From the NCBI RefSeq assembly GCF_038051945.1, contig NZ_CP150302.1:2976001-3040000 (forward strand): 64,000 nt of DNA, written 5' to 3'. The first letter of the stretch is position 1, and each line of letters begins with the position of its first letter. Below the pieces are notes generated by a model. The model did not search any database. It was not told the origin of the DNA and was given only the letters and a program-made list of their open reading frames with translations. Position numbers and translations under genes: made by a program. This DNA is from Paenibacillus sp. FSL H3-0469 (GTDB taxonomy: Bacteria; Bacillota; Bacilli; Paenibacillales; Paenibacillaceae). Shown piece by piece: positions 25,891 to 33,447 of this stretch.

Positions 25891-27792
25891 CTAACGCTGC
25901 GGAAGCAGCTTCACATATTCATCAGATAAGCCCATCAGCTTCAGGATGTAGTCATAATCGCTCTGATAGGCACTGAAATCCTTAACCGGCTCATGCGTAT
26001 CCAGCGAGACCGCCTCACCATCCGCGAAGCTTTTACCGGGGACGAACAACACTTCATCATTGAAAAAAGAGCCTGTCGGCAAATAATAGCGCATGCCCAC
26101 CACGTTGCGGTCCACATTCAGCAGATCATGCCCGAATGCCGTGAACCCCTCATCCTTCAGCGATACCCCGAGCAGATTGGCTACCGTCGGCAGCACATCC
26201 AGCTGTCCGCCGGTCCGCTCCACAACCTGTCCCTGCTTCATGCCGGGCACGTGGATCACGAGCGGAATGTTGAACCGGCTGATCCGGTCGTCATATTTGA
26301 TGCCAAGCGTCTCCTCCACCTGCTCCGCCGGCACATCCTTCGGCTGCAGGCCGAAATGGTCGCCGTACAGCACCAGCACAGTATCCTCCCACATGCCCTG
26401 CTGCTTCAATCCGTCAATCAGCGTGCCTATCGCATAATCCGTATAGTTCACCGCGCTCAGATAATCACCCAGCATCGTGCCCTGGAGCTTGTCCGGTATC
26501 TGAATGCGGCGGAAGCTGTCCGGCACCTTGAACGGATGATGGCTGGAGGCCGTCACCAGTTGGGCATAGAAAGGCGTGCCCTTCTGATGCAGCACCGCCA
26601 GCTTCTCCACGGCAGTAGCATAGAGCTGCTCATCGGAGGCTCCGAAGGAATTAAAATGGTCATTCTTGAAGGAGCCCTTGTCATAGTAGCCGTTGAAGCC
26701 AAGCGCAGGATAGAGCTCATTCCGGTTCCAGAAGCCCACCTTGTTCACATGGAACGTGTAAGCCTCATACCCCTTATCCCGCAAAAGCCGCGGCAGTCCC
26801 GGCAGCTCCCGGTCCCCGAAGCCTGTGGACATGGCAAGCGAAGCGATCGGATAGATCGAGGTGTTGCTCATGAATTCCGCATCCGAGGTATTGCCCGGAC
26901 CTACCTGCTGATACACATGCGGGAAATAGAAGCCCTCTGCGGCCAGGCCATTCAGCACCGGGGTCAGCTCCTGACCCTCCAGTGACTGATGCAGCGGGAA
27001 ATTCTGAAACGCCTCCAGTTGGATGATGATGACGTTTTTCCCCTTTTGCGATCCGAAATGCTCCGGCTGTCCGCCAGTCACAGTCTTGTATGGATAGCTG
27101 GCCTCCAGTGCCTGCACCTTGGCTATCGTCTCGTGAATATCGCCGGTCCCGATCAGGCCGTTATCTTCCCGGGCCTTGATCGTTGCCACCACCTCATAAT
27201 TCAGGAATCCGGCCGTCTCCGCCTGGACCAGCTCATTGGTAATTCCCCTAGCCGAATGAATCGAGTACGCTGACAGCGAGCCGCCGCCAATGATTGCCAC
27301 CAGCAGCATCACCCGATAGATGCTCCGGGAGCTGCGTGCAGGCTGACTGTCCCTCTGCCACCGTTGTTCAGGCCCTCTCTTCCATCTGCGGAAGAGCGAA
27401 TAGATCATCACTATCAGCAGATCGGCAAAAAACAGATAATCGACCCACTCAATCGTAGATTCTACACTCTCTTTTACCTGAAATACCTGGTTCAGCTCAT
27501 AGAGCGCCAGATAGGTAGGCACCGACCCAAAGTGATTGAAGTACACACTGGCCGCGAACAGCAGCAGCGACAATAGGCCATTGAAGCTCCAGAAGACCGC
27601 TTTCCTCATCCGCTCAGGCGTAATTACAGCCAGCACACCGAGCAGCAGGAGCACCGGCGCCAGATCCGCAGCGATCCACTCCCAGGCAATCCGGTCAAAG
27701 AACAGCCCTCTCAGCAGCAGCAGCTTCAGCCACAGCAATCCCGCCACGATATAGAAATGAGCCTGCGCAGACGCAGGTTTGCCCTCTCTCAT
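25891..27792 (-). CDS. LtaS-like phosphoglycerol transferase (sulfatase family)
   Basis: A 633-residue membrane enzyme with five N-terminal membrane segments (about residues 12-32, 42-58, 66-86, 117-134 and 159-178) and a large extracellular sulfatase-fold domain. IIIQLEAFQN carries the metal-binding Glu260, and GPGNTSDAEF carries the nucleophile Thr302. SSHHPF and LYGDHFG complete the Mn2+ site. LtaS enzymes transfer glycerol-phosphate from phosphatidylglycerol to build lipoteichoic acid. Length and residue spacing fit a full LtaS/YfnI/YqgS enzyme. The start follows GAGGGG. A good promoter lies at 27871-27899. Confidence 0.92.
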   Translation of the reverse strand: MREGKPASAQAHFYIVAGLLWLKLLLLRGLFFDRIAWEWIAADLAPVLLLLGVLAVITPERMRKAVFWSFNGLLSLLLFAASVYFNHFGSVPTYLALYELNQVFQVKESVESTIEWVDYLFFADLLIVMIYSLFRRWKRGPEQRWQRDSQPARSSRSIYRVMLLVAIIGGGSLSAYSIHSARGITNELVQAETAGFLNYEVVATIKAREDNGLIGTGDIHETIAKVQALEASYPYKTVTGGQPEHFGSQKGKNVIIIQLEAFQNFPLHQSLEGQELTPVLNGLAAEGFYFPHVYQQVGPGNTSDAEFMSNTSIYPIASLAMSTGFGDRELPGLPRLLRDKGYEAYTFHVNKVGFWNRNELYPALGFNGYYDKGSFKNDHFNSFGASDEQLYATAVEKLAVLHQKGTPFYAQLVTASSHHPFKVPDSFRRIQIPDKLQGTMLGDYLSAVNYTDYAIGTLIDGLKQQGMWEDTVLVLYGDHFGLQPKDVPAEQVEETLGIKYDDRISRFNIPLVIHVPGMKQGQVVERTGGQLDVLPTVANLLGVSLKDEGFTAFGHDLLNVDRNVVGMRYYLPTGSFFNDEVLFVPGKSFADGEAVSLDTHEPVKDFSAYQSDYDYILKLMGLSDEYVKLLPQR

Positions 27793-27870
27793 TGCAATCC
27801 CCTCTTACTCTCTTCATTAATAGTGGTGTAAAATTAATTCCTTGTTTCTGTAAAAAGCTCACGTTGCTCT

Positions 27871-27899
27871 AGTATAGCAATACTTGTAGAGGGAATCAA
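27871..27899 (-). promoter_or_regulatory. sigma-A-like promoter of the LtaS-like operon
   Basis: On the minus strand, TTGATT (27894-27899) and TATACT (27871-27876) are separated by 17 bp, about 80 bp before the start of the LtaS-like gene. Confidence 0.7.
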
Positions 27900-27968
27900 A
27901 AGAGGGCCACCCTATTAAACAACTGGGCAAGAGAAAAGGTTCATTACATTCATTATCCCTCCAGGGAC

Positions 27969-27997
27969 AAAAAAAGCAGAGGCGCAAAGTCCCCTGC
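27969..27997 (-). terminator. terminator of the riboswitch-controlled amidohydrolase gene
   Basis: On the minus strand, GCAGGGG pairs with CCTCTGC (one G-U pair), followed by seven T. It lies about 105 bp after the stop codon. The rest of the 310-base gap (27793-28102) holds only the promoter above and no gene. Confidence 0.82.
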
Positions 27998-28102
27998 AAG
28001 GCTACAATTTAAATCTAACATGCTTCTGGTTCGGGCCGCAATCATGCCTCCGGTCACTATAGTCAGTTTGTCTGGGACAACTGGCGTTGAAGCCTCTTCC
28101 GC

Positions 28103-29440
28103 TTAGGATAGCCGCGCGCTGCCCAGCAGTCTTTTGATGGAATGGTTCGCTTCATGAAGCACGACTTCCTTGTCAATGGTCTTCAGCTGCCCTGTGTGCA
28201 TGAGTATCTCACCGTCAACCATCGTCGTCTCCACATCGGCACGGGTGGCCGAGTAGACGATCCGCGAGATCGGGTCTACGTCATAGGAGGGAAAGGTATG
28301 GAAATTATAGAGATTAAGGATGGCCAGATCCGCCTTCTTGCCGACCTCGATGCTGCCGATCTGATCCTCCATCCCCACCGCCTTCGCGCCTCCGATGGTT
28401 GCCATCCGAAAGACGCTCCGGGCATCCATCGTAGTCGGGCCATGCACGGGCTTCTGGATGACTGCCGCCAGGCGCATCTCATTGAACATATCCAGATTAT
28501 TGTTGCAGGGCGCGCCGTCTGCACCCAGGCTGAGATGAATATGGTCATGAAGCATGCCCGGCGTATCGGCGATGCCGGAGGCCAGCTTGAGATTCGAGCC
28601 CGGGCAATGGCTGACATGAACCCCGCGGTCCCGCAAAATCCGCTTCTCCTGCTCATCCAGCCAGACACAGTGAGCCAGAATCAGACGTTCGTTAGCCAGC
28701 CCCAGGTGATCCAGATAGACGACATTGCGCATACCGGTCATCGCCTGCACAAGCTCGATCTCGCCCAGATTCTCGGAAGCATGGGTATGCACCTTCACCC
28801 CGTAACGGGCCGAGAGGCTCTCCACCTCCCGCAGCAGCTGCTCCGTACAAGAAATAACAAACCGCGGGGAAAAAGCATACTGAATCCGGCCGTTCGCATA
28901 CCCGTTCCATTTCTCCAGCAGATCCACACTCTCCTGCAGCGAAGCCGCCGTCTCCTCCTGCAGGGCCGCCGGTGCATCCGGGTTCTTCCGGTCCATCATA
29001 ACCTTCCCTGACAAGGCGCGGATACCGCTCTTCGCAATCGCCTGAAAGGCATAATCCGTATGATGTACTGTCTCCATATCCACGATGGTCGTTGTGCCGC
29101 TGGTGATTAATTCCCCAATGCCGAGCATGGCTGAATAGTACAGGGACTCCTCGTCATGCGCCGCCTCCAGCGGCCAGATCCGTTTGCGCAGCCAGTCCAT
29201 CAGCTCCAGATCATCCCCTTTGCCGCGGAACAGTGTTTGGCACAGATGAATATGCGTCTGGATGAAGCCGGGGATAACCGTCCGGTTCTTGGCGTCGATG
29301 ACAAGCTCAGCCCCCTTCACTTCAAGGCCGGTGCCAATCTCCACAATCAGATCACCCTGGATGCGGATATCACCGTATATAATGTCTTCCTGCTTGTTCA
29401 TTGTAATAATCTCCGCATGCTTAATCAGGATATTCGCCAT
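28103..29440 (-). CDS. aminopurine-type amidohydrolase (MTA/SAH/adenosine deaminase-like)
   Basis: A 445-residue amidohydrolase of the MtaD/SsnA/TrzA group. Metal ligands are visible in QTHIHLCQTLFRGKGDD, THASENLGE, LAHCVWLD and LGADGAPCNNNLDMF. TMDARSVFRMATIGGAKAVG is the usual last conserved block. The family deaminates 5'-methylthioadenosine, S-adenosylhomocysteine, adenosine or guanine. The guanine-class riboswitch in its leader links it to purine salvage. An OFF switch by guanine fits a deaminase that supplies hypoxanthine/IMP better than a guanine-degrading enzyme. The start is ATG 29440 after AGGGGGAG. Confidence 0.85.
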   Translation of the reverse strand: MANILIKHAEIITMNKQEDIIYGDIRIQGDLIVEIGTGLEVKGAELVIDAKNRTVIPGFIQTHIHLCQTLFRGKGDDLELMDWLRKRIWPLEAAHDEESLYYSAMLGIGELITSGTTTIVDMETVHHTDYAFQAIAKSGIRALSGKVMMDRKNPDAPAALQEETAASLQESVDLLEKWNGYANGRIQYAFSPRFVISCTEQLLREVESLSARYGVKVHTHASENLGEIELVQAMTGMRNVVYLDHLGLANERLILAHCVWLDEQEKRILRDRGVHVSHCPGSNLKLASGIADTPGMLHDHIHLSLGADGAPCNNNLDMFNEMRLAAVIQKPVHGPTTMDARSVFRMATIGGAKAVGMEDQIGSIEVGKKADLAILNLYNFHTFPSYDVDPISRIVYSATRADVETTMVDGEILMHTGQLKTIDKEVVLHEANHSIKRLLGSARLS

Positions 29441-29484
29441 TGTCTTCTCCCCCTAATCTTGTTGATGTCCGGCTGATCACTAAC

Positions 29485-29584
29485 ACAAAAAGGCCACAAA
29501 AATATGCCTCAGCATATTTTCGTAGCCAGAAATTTACGGTTCCCGGTAGAGACCCTTAAACCAATTATTAAGGATATACGAAAA
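29485..29584 (-). promoter_or_regulatory. purine riboswitch, guanine class, with terminator
   Basis: On the minus strand the aptamer (29584 to 29517) shows P1 TTTTCGTA/TACGAAAA and the invariant core: GTATATCC, TTGG, GTCTCTACC, ACCGTAAA and GGCTACG. The C in GGCTACG is the specificity base (C74) that pairs with guanine; adenine riboswitches have T. The 3' strand of P1 overlaps a terminator stem (AAAATATGC with GCATATTTT, 29499-29520) that runs into TTTTT. Guanine binding should favour P1 and affect the terminator choice. The coding start is 45 bp downstream. Confidence 0.95.
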
Positions 29585-29585
29585 G

Positions 29586-29612
29586 GACTATTCCATTGCT
29601 TATGAATAGTCC
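29586..29612 (-). other. hairpin immediately 5' of the riboswitch aptamer
   Basis: GGACTATTC and GAATAGTCC form a 9-bp stem around a short loop directly ahead of the P1 helix and just after the promoter. It may stabilise the 5' end of the leader or assist folding. Confidence 0.55.
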
Positions 29613-29613
29613 C

Positions 29614-29643
29614 ATCATAGTTCAAAGACAGCTTTTATGTCAA
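29614..29643 (-). promoter_or_regulatory. sigma-A promoter of the riboswitch transcript
   Basis: On the minus strand, TTGACA (29638-29643) and TATGAT (29614-29619) are 18 bp apart, about 30 bp before the aptamer. Confidence 0.82.
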
Positions 29644-29757
29644 CAATAGTTATTAAAGTTAACATGATAATTTGTAAAAGTGAGTTTCGGGCACCACCCA
29701 ACATTTCCACACTAGAAAATCAGGATAAAATGTAATGTTTCCTCACTTCAATAGAAA

Positions 29758-30285
29758 TTAGCTCTCCATATTCTCTGTCAGCACCTTCTCAAACACCGGA
29801 AAAGCGGCGGTACGGCCAGGAAAACGAATCTCGCCTCTCTGCACATACCCGAGTGAAGGATACAGCTTAAGCGCCCTGTCATTCTTCGCATATGTATCGA
29901 GCCGGATGCTTCTATACCCGCTGCTGCGGGCGAATTCCTCGGCAAAGGCGTTCAACCGCCTGGCAATCCCTCTGCCCTGAATCTCGGGATGTACCGCAAG
30001 CCGGTGCATAATCAGATGAGGCCCCTGCTGCTGTTCCCATTCAATGCCTGCATATTGCTCCGCCTGGTTCTCATCCAGCACAAGAATTCCGGCAATCGCC
30101 TCATGCTCCAGGCAGACAAATAAGGTTCCCTTACCGATATCTTCACTAATGACTTCACGGTTAGGGTACCCTTCATCCCATTGATCGCTTCCGCCTGCCT
30201 GCATAACTTGTACACATTTGGCAATCAGATTCATGATCTCCTGGACCTCCTCACTCCGCGCTCTTCGTATCTCATTCCTCATCAT
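29758..30285 (-). CDS. GNAT-family N-acetyltransferase
   Basis: A 175-residue GNAT protein. The acetyl-CoA loop motif is LAVHPEIQGRGIARRLNAFA, followed by SIRLDTYAKNDRALKLYPSLGY, the usual fourth-strand and helix region. The substrate is unknown. It is monocistronic by position, between the riboswitch gene and the small basic protein gene. Start at 30285 (ATGATG). Confidence 0.88.
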   Translation of the reverse strand: MMRNEIRRARSEEVQEIMNLIAKCVQVMQAGGSDQWDEGYPNREVISEDIGKGTLFVCLEHEAIAGILVLDENQAEQYAGIEWEQQQGPHLIMHRLAVHPEIQGRGIARRLNAFAEEFARSSGYRSIRLDTYAKNDRALKLYPSLGYVQRGEIRFPGRTAAFPVFEKVLTENMES

Positions 30286-30408
30286 GTGCGTTCCCCGCTT
30301 TCCTGCCCGAATAGTGAACCTGGTAAAGATTCTGTTAAGAAGTCTACCATATCCGGCCGGAAATTCCGATAGCCTGCCTTATCCAAAGTTCCCCATGTGC
30401 TATAGCTA

Positions 30409-30440
30409 TAGGGGCGGCGCAATATGCGCCAGCCCCTGTA
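30409..30440 (-). terminator. GC-rich hairpin after the small basic protein gene
   Basis: GGGGC.GGCGCA pairs with TGCGCC.CCCC around a 3-nt loop, about 45 bp after the stop at 30482. There is no T-tract, so termination is uncertain. Confidence 0.45.
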
Positions 30441-30481
30441 GCCGCTGTATCGGCCTGCACGCTGCTATGCCTGCGGCTCTG

Positions 30482-30883
30482 TCAGCCAAGCTCCAGCTTA
30501 TGCCCGTCCTCGAAGCCCTTGGCGAAACCTGCGTCGAACCCCACGTTGTATGCTTCGGTGTAGCCCTGCTGATAGGCGTCTCCCGGCGGCAGTTCCGGCG
30601 GGACGCCCAGATCCGGGGGGAGCGGAATCACCTGAGGCTCTAGAGGGGGCTCGATAGCCGGGATGACCTGTACCGGCCTAACCACTCGGGATTTGCGGAG
30701 CAGCCGTCTGCGTAGTCTTCTTTTTCTGCGCAGCTGCAGGGATTTCTTCCCCGGCTTGCCAAGCAGCCCCTTGCGCGATTTGCGGCCGGGACCTTTGCGT
30801 ATCCGTGTCTTCCGCGACAGCAGCGGTCTGCGTCTGCGTCCCTTGCCCGTGGAACCAAGCTTGCCCTGTCTCTTTCTCTTCAT
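30482..30883 (-). CDS. small protein with polybasic N-terminus and Gly-Tyr periodic C-terminus
   Basis: A 133-residue protein in two halves. Residues 1-68 are dominated by Lys, Arg, Gly, Leu and Ser (runs such as KGRRRRP and RRKRRLRRRLLRK). After a Pro/Val-rich linker (PAIEPPLEPQVIPLPPD), the last 30 residues repeat an aromatic-x-x-Gly pattern: AYQQGYTEAYNVGFDAGFAK. The same pattern is present once in each CgeB-like protein. The basic half recalls spore-coat proteins of the CotG kind. It ends an apparent operon of four small genes. The start follows AGGAGG. I do not recognise a named family. Confidence 0.75.
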   Translation of the reverse strand: MKRKRQGKLGSTGKGRRRRPLLSRKTRIRKGPGRKSRKGLLGKPGKKSLQLRRKRRLRRRLLRKSRVVRPVQVIPAIEPPLEPQVIPLPPDLGVPPELPPGDAYQQGYTEAYNVGFDAGFAKGFEDGHKLELG

Positions 30884-30902
30884 CTTCTACGCCTCCTGTA
30901 CT

Positions 30903-31190
30903 TCATCTACTCCTGGCGGTCCCCTCTGAGCAGTCCTTGCTCAGCCAGGGGGCTGCAGGCACTCCTTCTTTGGGCTCATGCAGTGAAATACCGGATATCA
31001 TCCGGCACATTGAACTCTGGTACCCGCTAAGAATCCTGATATTGTCGCTCAGCTTGCGGGCTGTCAGCTCCGATTGCCCCGTCACTTCAGCAATACTCTC
31101 GAGGATGGCTGCGAGCGCTGCCTGGCTGCGGGCGATCGAGCGGATCATCTCCAGCTTGACGGCATGTTCGGAGAGCAGCCCGCCGCTCAT
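30903..31190 (-). CDS. small helical protein, paralogue group member 1
   Basis: A 95-residue protein, predicted helical in its first 70 residues (VKLEMIRSIARSQAALAAIL, then ESIAEVTGQSE), with a variable tail. It aligns by pattern with the two following small proteins: a helix ending in A-x-I-L-(E/D). It overlaps the upstream gene by 4 nt (31187-31190), so it is translationally coupled. No enzyme motif is present. Placement beside spore-surface genes suggests a structural spore protein; this is inferred. Confidence 0.72.
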   Translation of the reverse strand: MSGGLLSEHAVKLEMIRSIARSQAALAAILESIAEVTGQSELTARKLSDNIRILSGYQSSMCRMISGISLHEPKEGVPAAPWLSKDCSEGTARSR

Positions 31191-31522
31191 TTGCTGTCGT
31201 CCCCGAAGCTGAAGCCCTCGCCATCCCCGCCGAAATCGCCGCCCTCGTCTTCTCCGCTGCCCAGCACCGCCTTCAGGTTGCTGTACAGCCCGTTCTCCAG
31301 CTTCGTCAGCCCCTCTACCATCTCTACGATTACCTCATGAATAGAGATGGATTCCTTCAGCTGGTCTTCGTGGGAGTCGAATGCTCTAGCGTGGATGTGA
31401 TGATGGGTCCACTGCTTCACTTTTTCCGCTTCCACCGCTTTGGCCTCGAGAATCATCGCGATGTTCCACTGGATGACAGCGGTCGACTCCAGCATTTGCA
31501 GATATGCCTTTTCTCTGCTCAT
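31187..31522 (-). CDS. small helical protein, paralogue group member 2
   Basis: A 111-residue protein. The helical N-terminal part (MLESTAVIQWNIAMILEAKA) is followed by a His-rich stretch (WTHHHIHARAF) and an acidic Gly/Asp/Glu-rich C-terminus (GSGEDEGGDFGGDGEGF). That acidic end is a candidate contact for the polybasic proteins of the region. The start follows AAGGAGG. There is no Rossmann loop, so any sugar-epimerase label on such proteins would be wrong. Function unknown. Confidence 0.74.
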   Translation of the reverse strand: MSREKAYLQMLESTAVIQWNIAMILEAKAVEAEKVKQWTHHHIHARAFDSHEDQLKESISIHEVIVEMVEGLTKLENGLYSNLKAVLGSGEDEGGDFGGDGEGFSFGDDSK

Positions 31523-31555
31523 CCTCCGCCTCCTTGCTCAGGTTACACGTTATCC

Positions 31556-31849
31556 TTACTCTTCTTCCTGACCGTTTAATTCCTTGATGACCCTGCCCAC
31601 TCCCTCCGCCATCGCCTCTTCGAGATCGGCAAGTGCATTGAGGTAAGCAATGATGTTTTTGTTGACTTGGCCTGAGCTTTCCACCAGCCCACTGAATCCG
31701 CCGAAATCAGGGTCCGCATCCGGCAGATCGTGAACTATTTGCGACATACGGACGGCTACGTGGCGTTCGGCGTCAAGAATCCGTGCCATTTGTTCGTGCG
31801 TATGGGCCATGTGCTGCAGGACTTTTGTAATTTTACTCTGCACCTTCAT
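31556..31849 (-). CDS. small helical protein, paralogue group member 3
   Basis: A 97-residue protein with helices VLQHMAHTHEQMARILDAER and NKNIIAYLNALADLEEAMAE, joined by an acidic, glycine-containing loop (LPDADPDFGGFSG). The open frame reaches 31936, but the first ATG with a ribosome binding site (AAAGGAGAC) is at 31849, which also gives a length like its two paralogues. It is first of the four-gene operon. It matches nothing I can name outside this kind of cluster. Confidence 0.72.
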   Translation of the reverse strand: MKVQSKITKVLQHMAHTHEQMARILDAERHVAVRMSQIVHDLPDADPDFGGFSGLVESSGQVNKNIIAYLNALADLEEAMAEGVGRVIKELNGQEEE

Positions 31850-32117
31850 GTCTCCTTTGCTCAAACGCCCTGCTACAGCATATGCGGCATCCGCCTTGAC
31901 GGTGCCGGAGAAGCGCCGCAAGTTGGGCTGGAACATGTCGTAAGATGACCATTAATTTCAACGTTCAAATCCCCGTGTCCGCTTCCGCTTCAAGGTATGG
32001 GGAAGGCTGCCAGCTGGAGCATATTGACAAGAAACGTAACAGCAGACTATGCTTGGCTGAAAATACATCCAAATGATGTATGTCCGCTTATGTACCGATT
32101 AGAACTGGAGGTAATCT

Positions 32118-32642
32118 ATGAAACTAACAGGCGAACACCTGGACCTATCCCCCTTGGGCGCTTCAGAGCTGGCGTTAGCCTTAGCTGATTATGCCGGGCT
32201 GGAGCAGGCGCTGGGCTTGAACGTGACGGCAACCGCAACCCTGCTTGACGATGAAGAGATGCGCTATGCGATGCGGGTCAGGCACGCCAAGGTGCTTCAG
32301 GATGAAGAGAACTACTGCTGGCTGACCATGTGGGCCATCATCCACCGTGAACAACAGCAGCTCATCGGCTTCCTGATTCTCAAAGGCCGCCCGAACGAAC
32401 ACGGGGAAGTCATCGTTGGTTATGTCCTGGACGAGAGATACCGGGGGCAAGGCTATGCCACAGAAGCGCTGCGGCAGATCACAGCCTGGATCTTCAGCCA
32501 TCCCGGCGCATACTGGATCATTGCAGATACCGAAAAGGATAACTTCGCCTCCCACCGCGTCCTGCAACATTTGGGTGCGGAACTGTACCGCGAGACCGAG
32601 GATTTGTTCTGGTGGAGAATCGCCCGGCCAGCTAATGGCTGA
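32118..32642 (+). CDS. GNAT-family N-acetyltransferase (RimJ/RimL-like)
   Basis: A 174-residue protein with the acetyl-CoA loop GYVLDERYRGQGYATEAL and a late KDNFASHRVLQHLGA segment, as in RimJ/RimL-type transferases. The start is ATG 32118 after CTGGAGGTAAT. It stands alone, followed by the repeat-filled gap. Substrate unknown. Confidence 0.88.
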   Translation: MKLTGEHLDLSPLGASELALALADYAGLEQALGLNVTATATLLDDEEMRYAMRVRHAKVLQDEENYCWLTMWAIIHREQQQLIGFLILKGRPNEHGEVIVGYVLDERYRGQGYATEALRQITAWIFSHPGAYWIIADTEKDNFASHRVLQHLGAELYRETEDLFWWRIARPANG

Positions 32643-32854
32643 TGGCGATGAACTGAAGGCGTTGAGCTGAGGGCGTTGAGTTGAAGGTTGCTAGCTGGGG
32701 CGATATGCTGCGAACGATATGCTGGTGGCTGCATGCTGGGGAGATAAGTTGAAGACGTTAAGCTGAAGCTGCTAGCTTGGGCGATGAGCTGGCTGCTGTA
32801 CTGCCCATCGGGGCAGCTCGAACGACTTTGGACCCTTGCGCCCGCTTGCGGCTG

Positions 32855-33188
32855 AATTCAGGGGCATTTGTGCCCCTCATTTCCGCCCAACCCCGACTTT
32901 CGCCGCATTCAAGTGTATTTGTACACTTCATTTCAGCCGTCAGCCCATCCCCGGCAAATTCTAAGGGATTTATCCCCTTCATTCCAGCCGCCAGCCCACT
33001 TCCGGCGAATTCAGAGGGATTTATCCCTTTCATTCCAGCCTCCAGCCCACTTCCAGCGAATTCAGAGGGATTTATCCCTCTCATTTCAGCCTCCAGCCCA
33101 CTTCCAGCGAATTCAGAGGGATTTATCCCTCTCATTTCAGCCTCCAGCCCACTTTTGGCGAATTCTAAGGGATTTATCCCTTTAGTTA
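32855..33188. repeat. seven 51-bp tandem units, each with a compensated palindrome
   Basis: Hairpin centres fall at 32868.5, 32919.5, 32970.5, 33021.5, 33072.5, 33123.5 and 33174.5, exactly 51 bp apart. Loops are TTTG or TTTA. Arms differ between copies but stay complementary: AGGGGCA/TGCCCCT, AAGTGTA/TACACTT, AGAGGGA/TCCCTCT, AAGGGA/TCCCTT. Spacers read roughly CCAGCCCACTTCCAGCGAATTC. Because 51 is a multiple of three, both strands carry 17-residue protein repeats, but neither has a convincing ribosome binding site. The rest of the 795-base gap is low-complexity sequence with no gene. Confidence 0.93.
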
Positions 33189-33330
33189 CCTTTGACCACT
33201 CAAGTTTCCTACCCTCCTCAGTCTCTTCCTATGTAGACCAACTAATTACTCTTCCTCCCTCCCCCTTCTCTCTCTACCTCGCCTTCCCCACCTCTCCGCC
33301 GCCCTACATTAATCGCCCCCACCAAGCGGG

Positions 33331-33421
33331 GACGGCTTTGCCGCCTTGTAAATGACGGTACCGGTTCGGCGAAAAATAGAAAGATAATGTATAGTGTGAA
33401 ACATATAAATTCTTCTATTTC
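33331..33421 (+). repeat. dispersed element, copy A
   Basis: About 90 bp beginning with a hairpin (GACGGCTTTGCCGCC) and including CGAAAAATAGAAAGATAATG and CATATAAATTCTTCTATTTC. It aligns over its whole length with the inverse of 62933-63024 and over its 3' two-thirds with 37512-37575. It ends at the terminator of the RmlA-like gene. Confidence 0.85.
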
Positions 33422-33447
33422 AAAAAAACGCCGCCCCTCAGGGCAGC
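33422..33447 (-). terminator. terminator of the second glycosyltransferase operon
   Basis: On the minus strand, GCTGCCC pairs with GGGCGGC (one U-G pair) around the stop codon, followed by seven T. The hairpin overlaps the last codons of the nucleotidyltransferase gene. Confidence 0.82.

Noticed and set aside
32855..33188. CRISPR array
   Set aside because: Direct repeats are contiguous with no unique spacers of constant length, and no cas genes are present in the window.
32758..33355. Seventeen-residue protein repeats on both strands of the 51-bp array
   Set aside because: Open on both strands because 51 is a multiple of three; no ribosome binding site on either strand, and arm covariation points to nucleotide-level structure.
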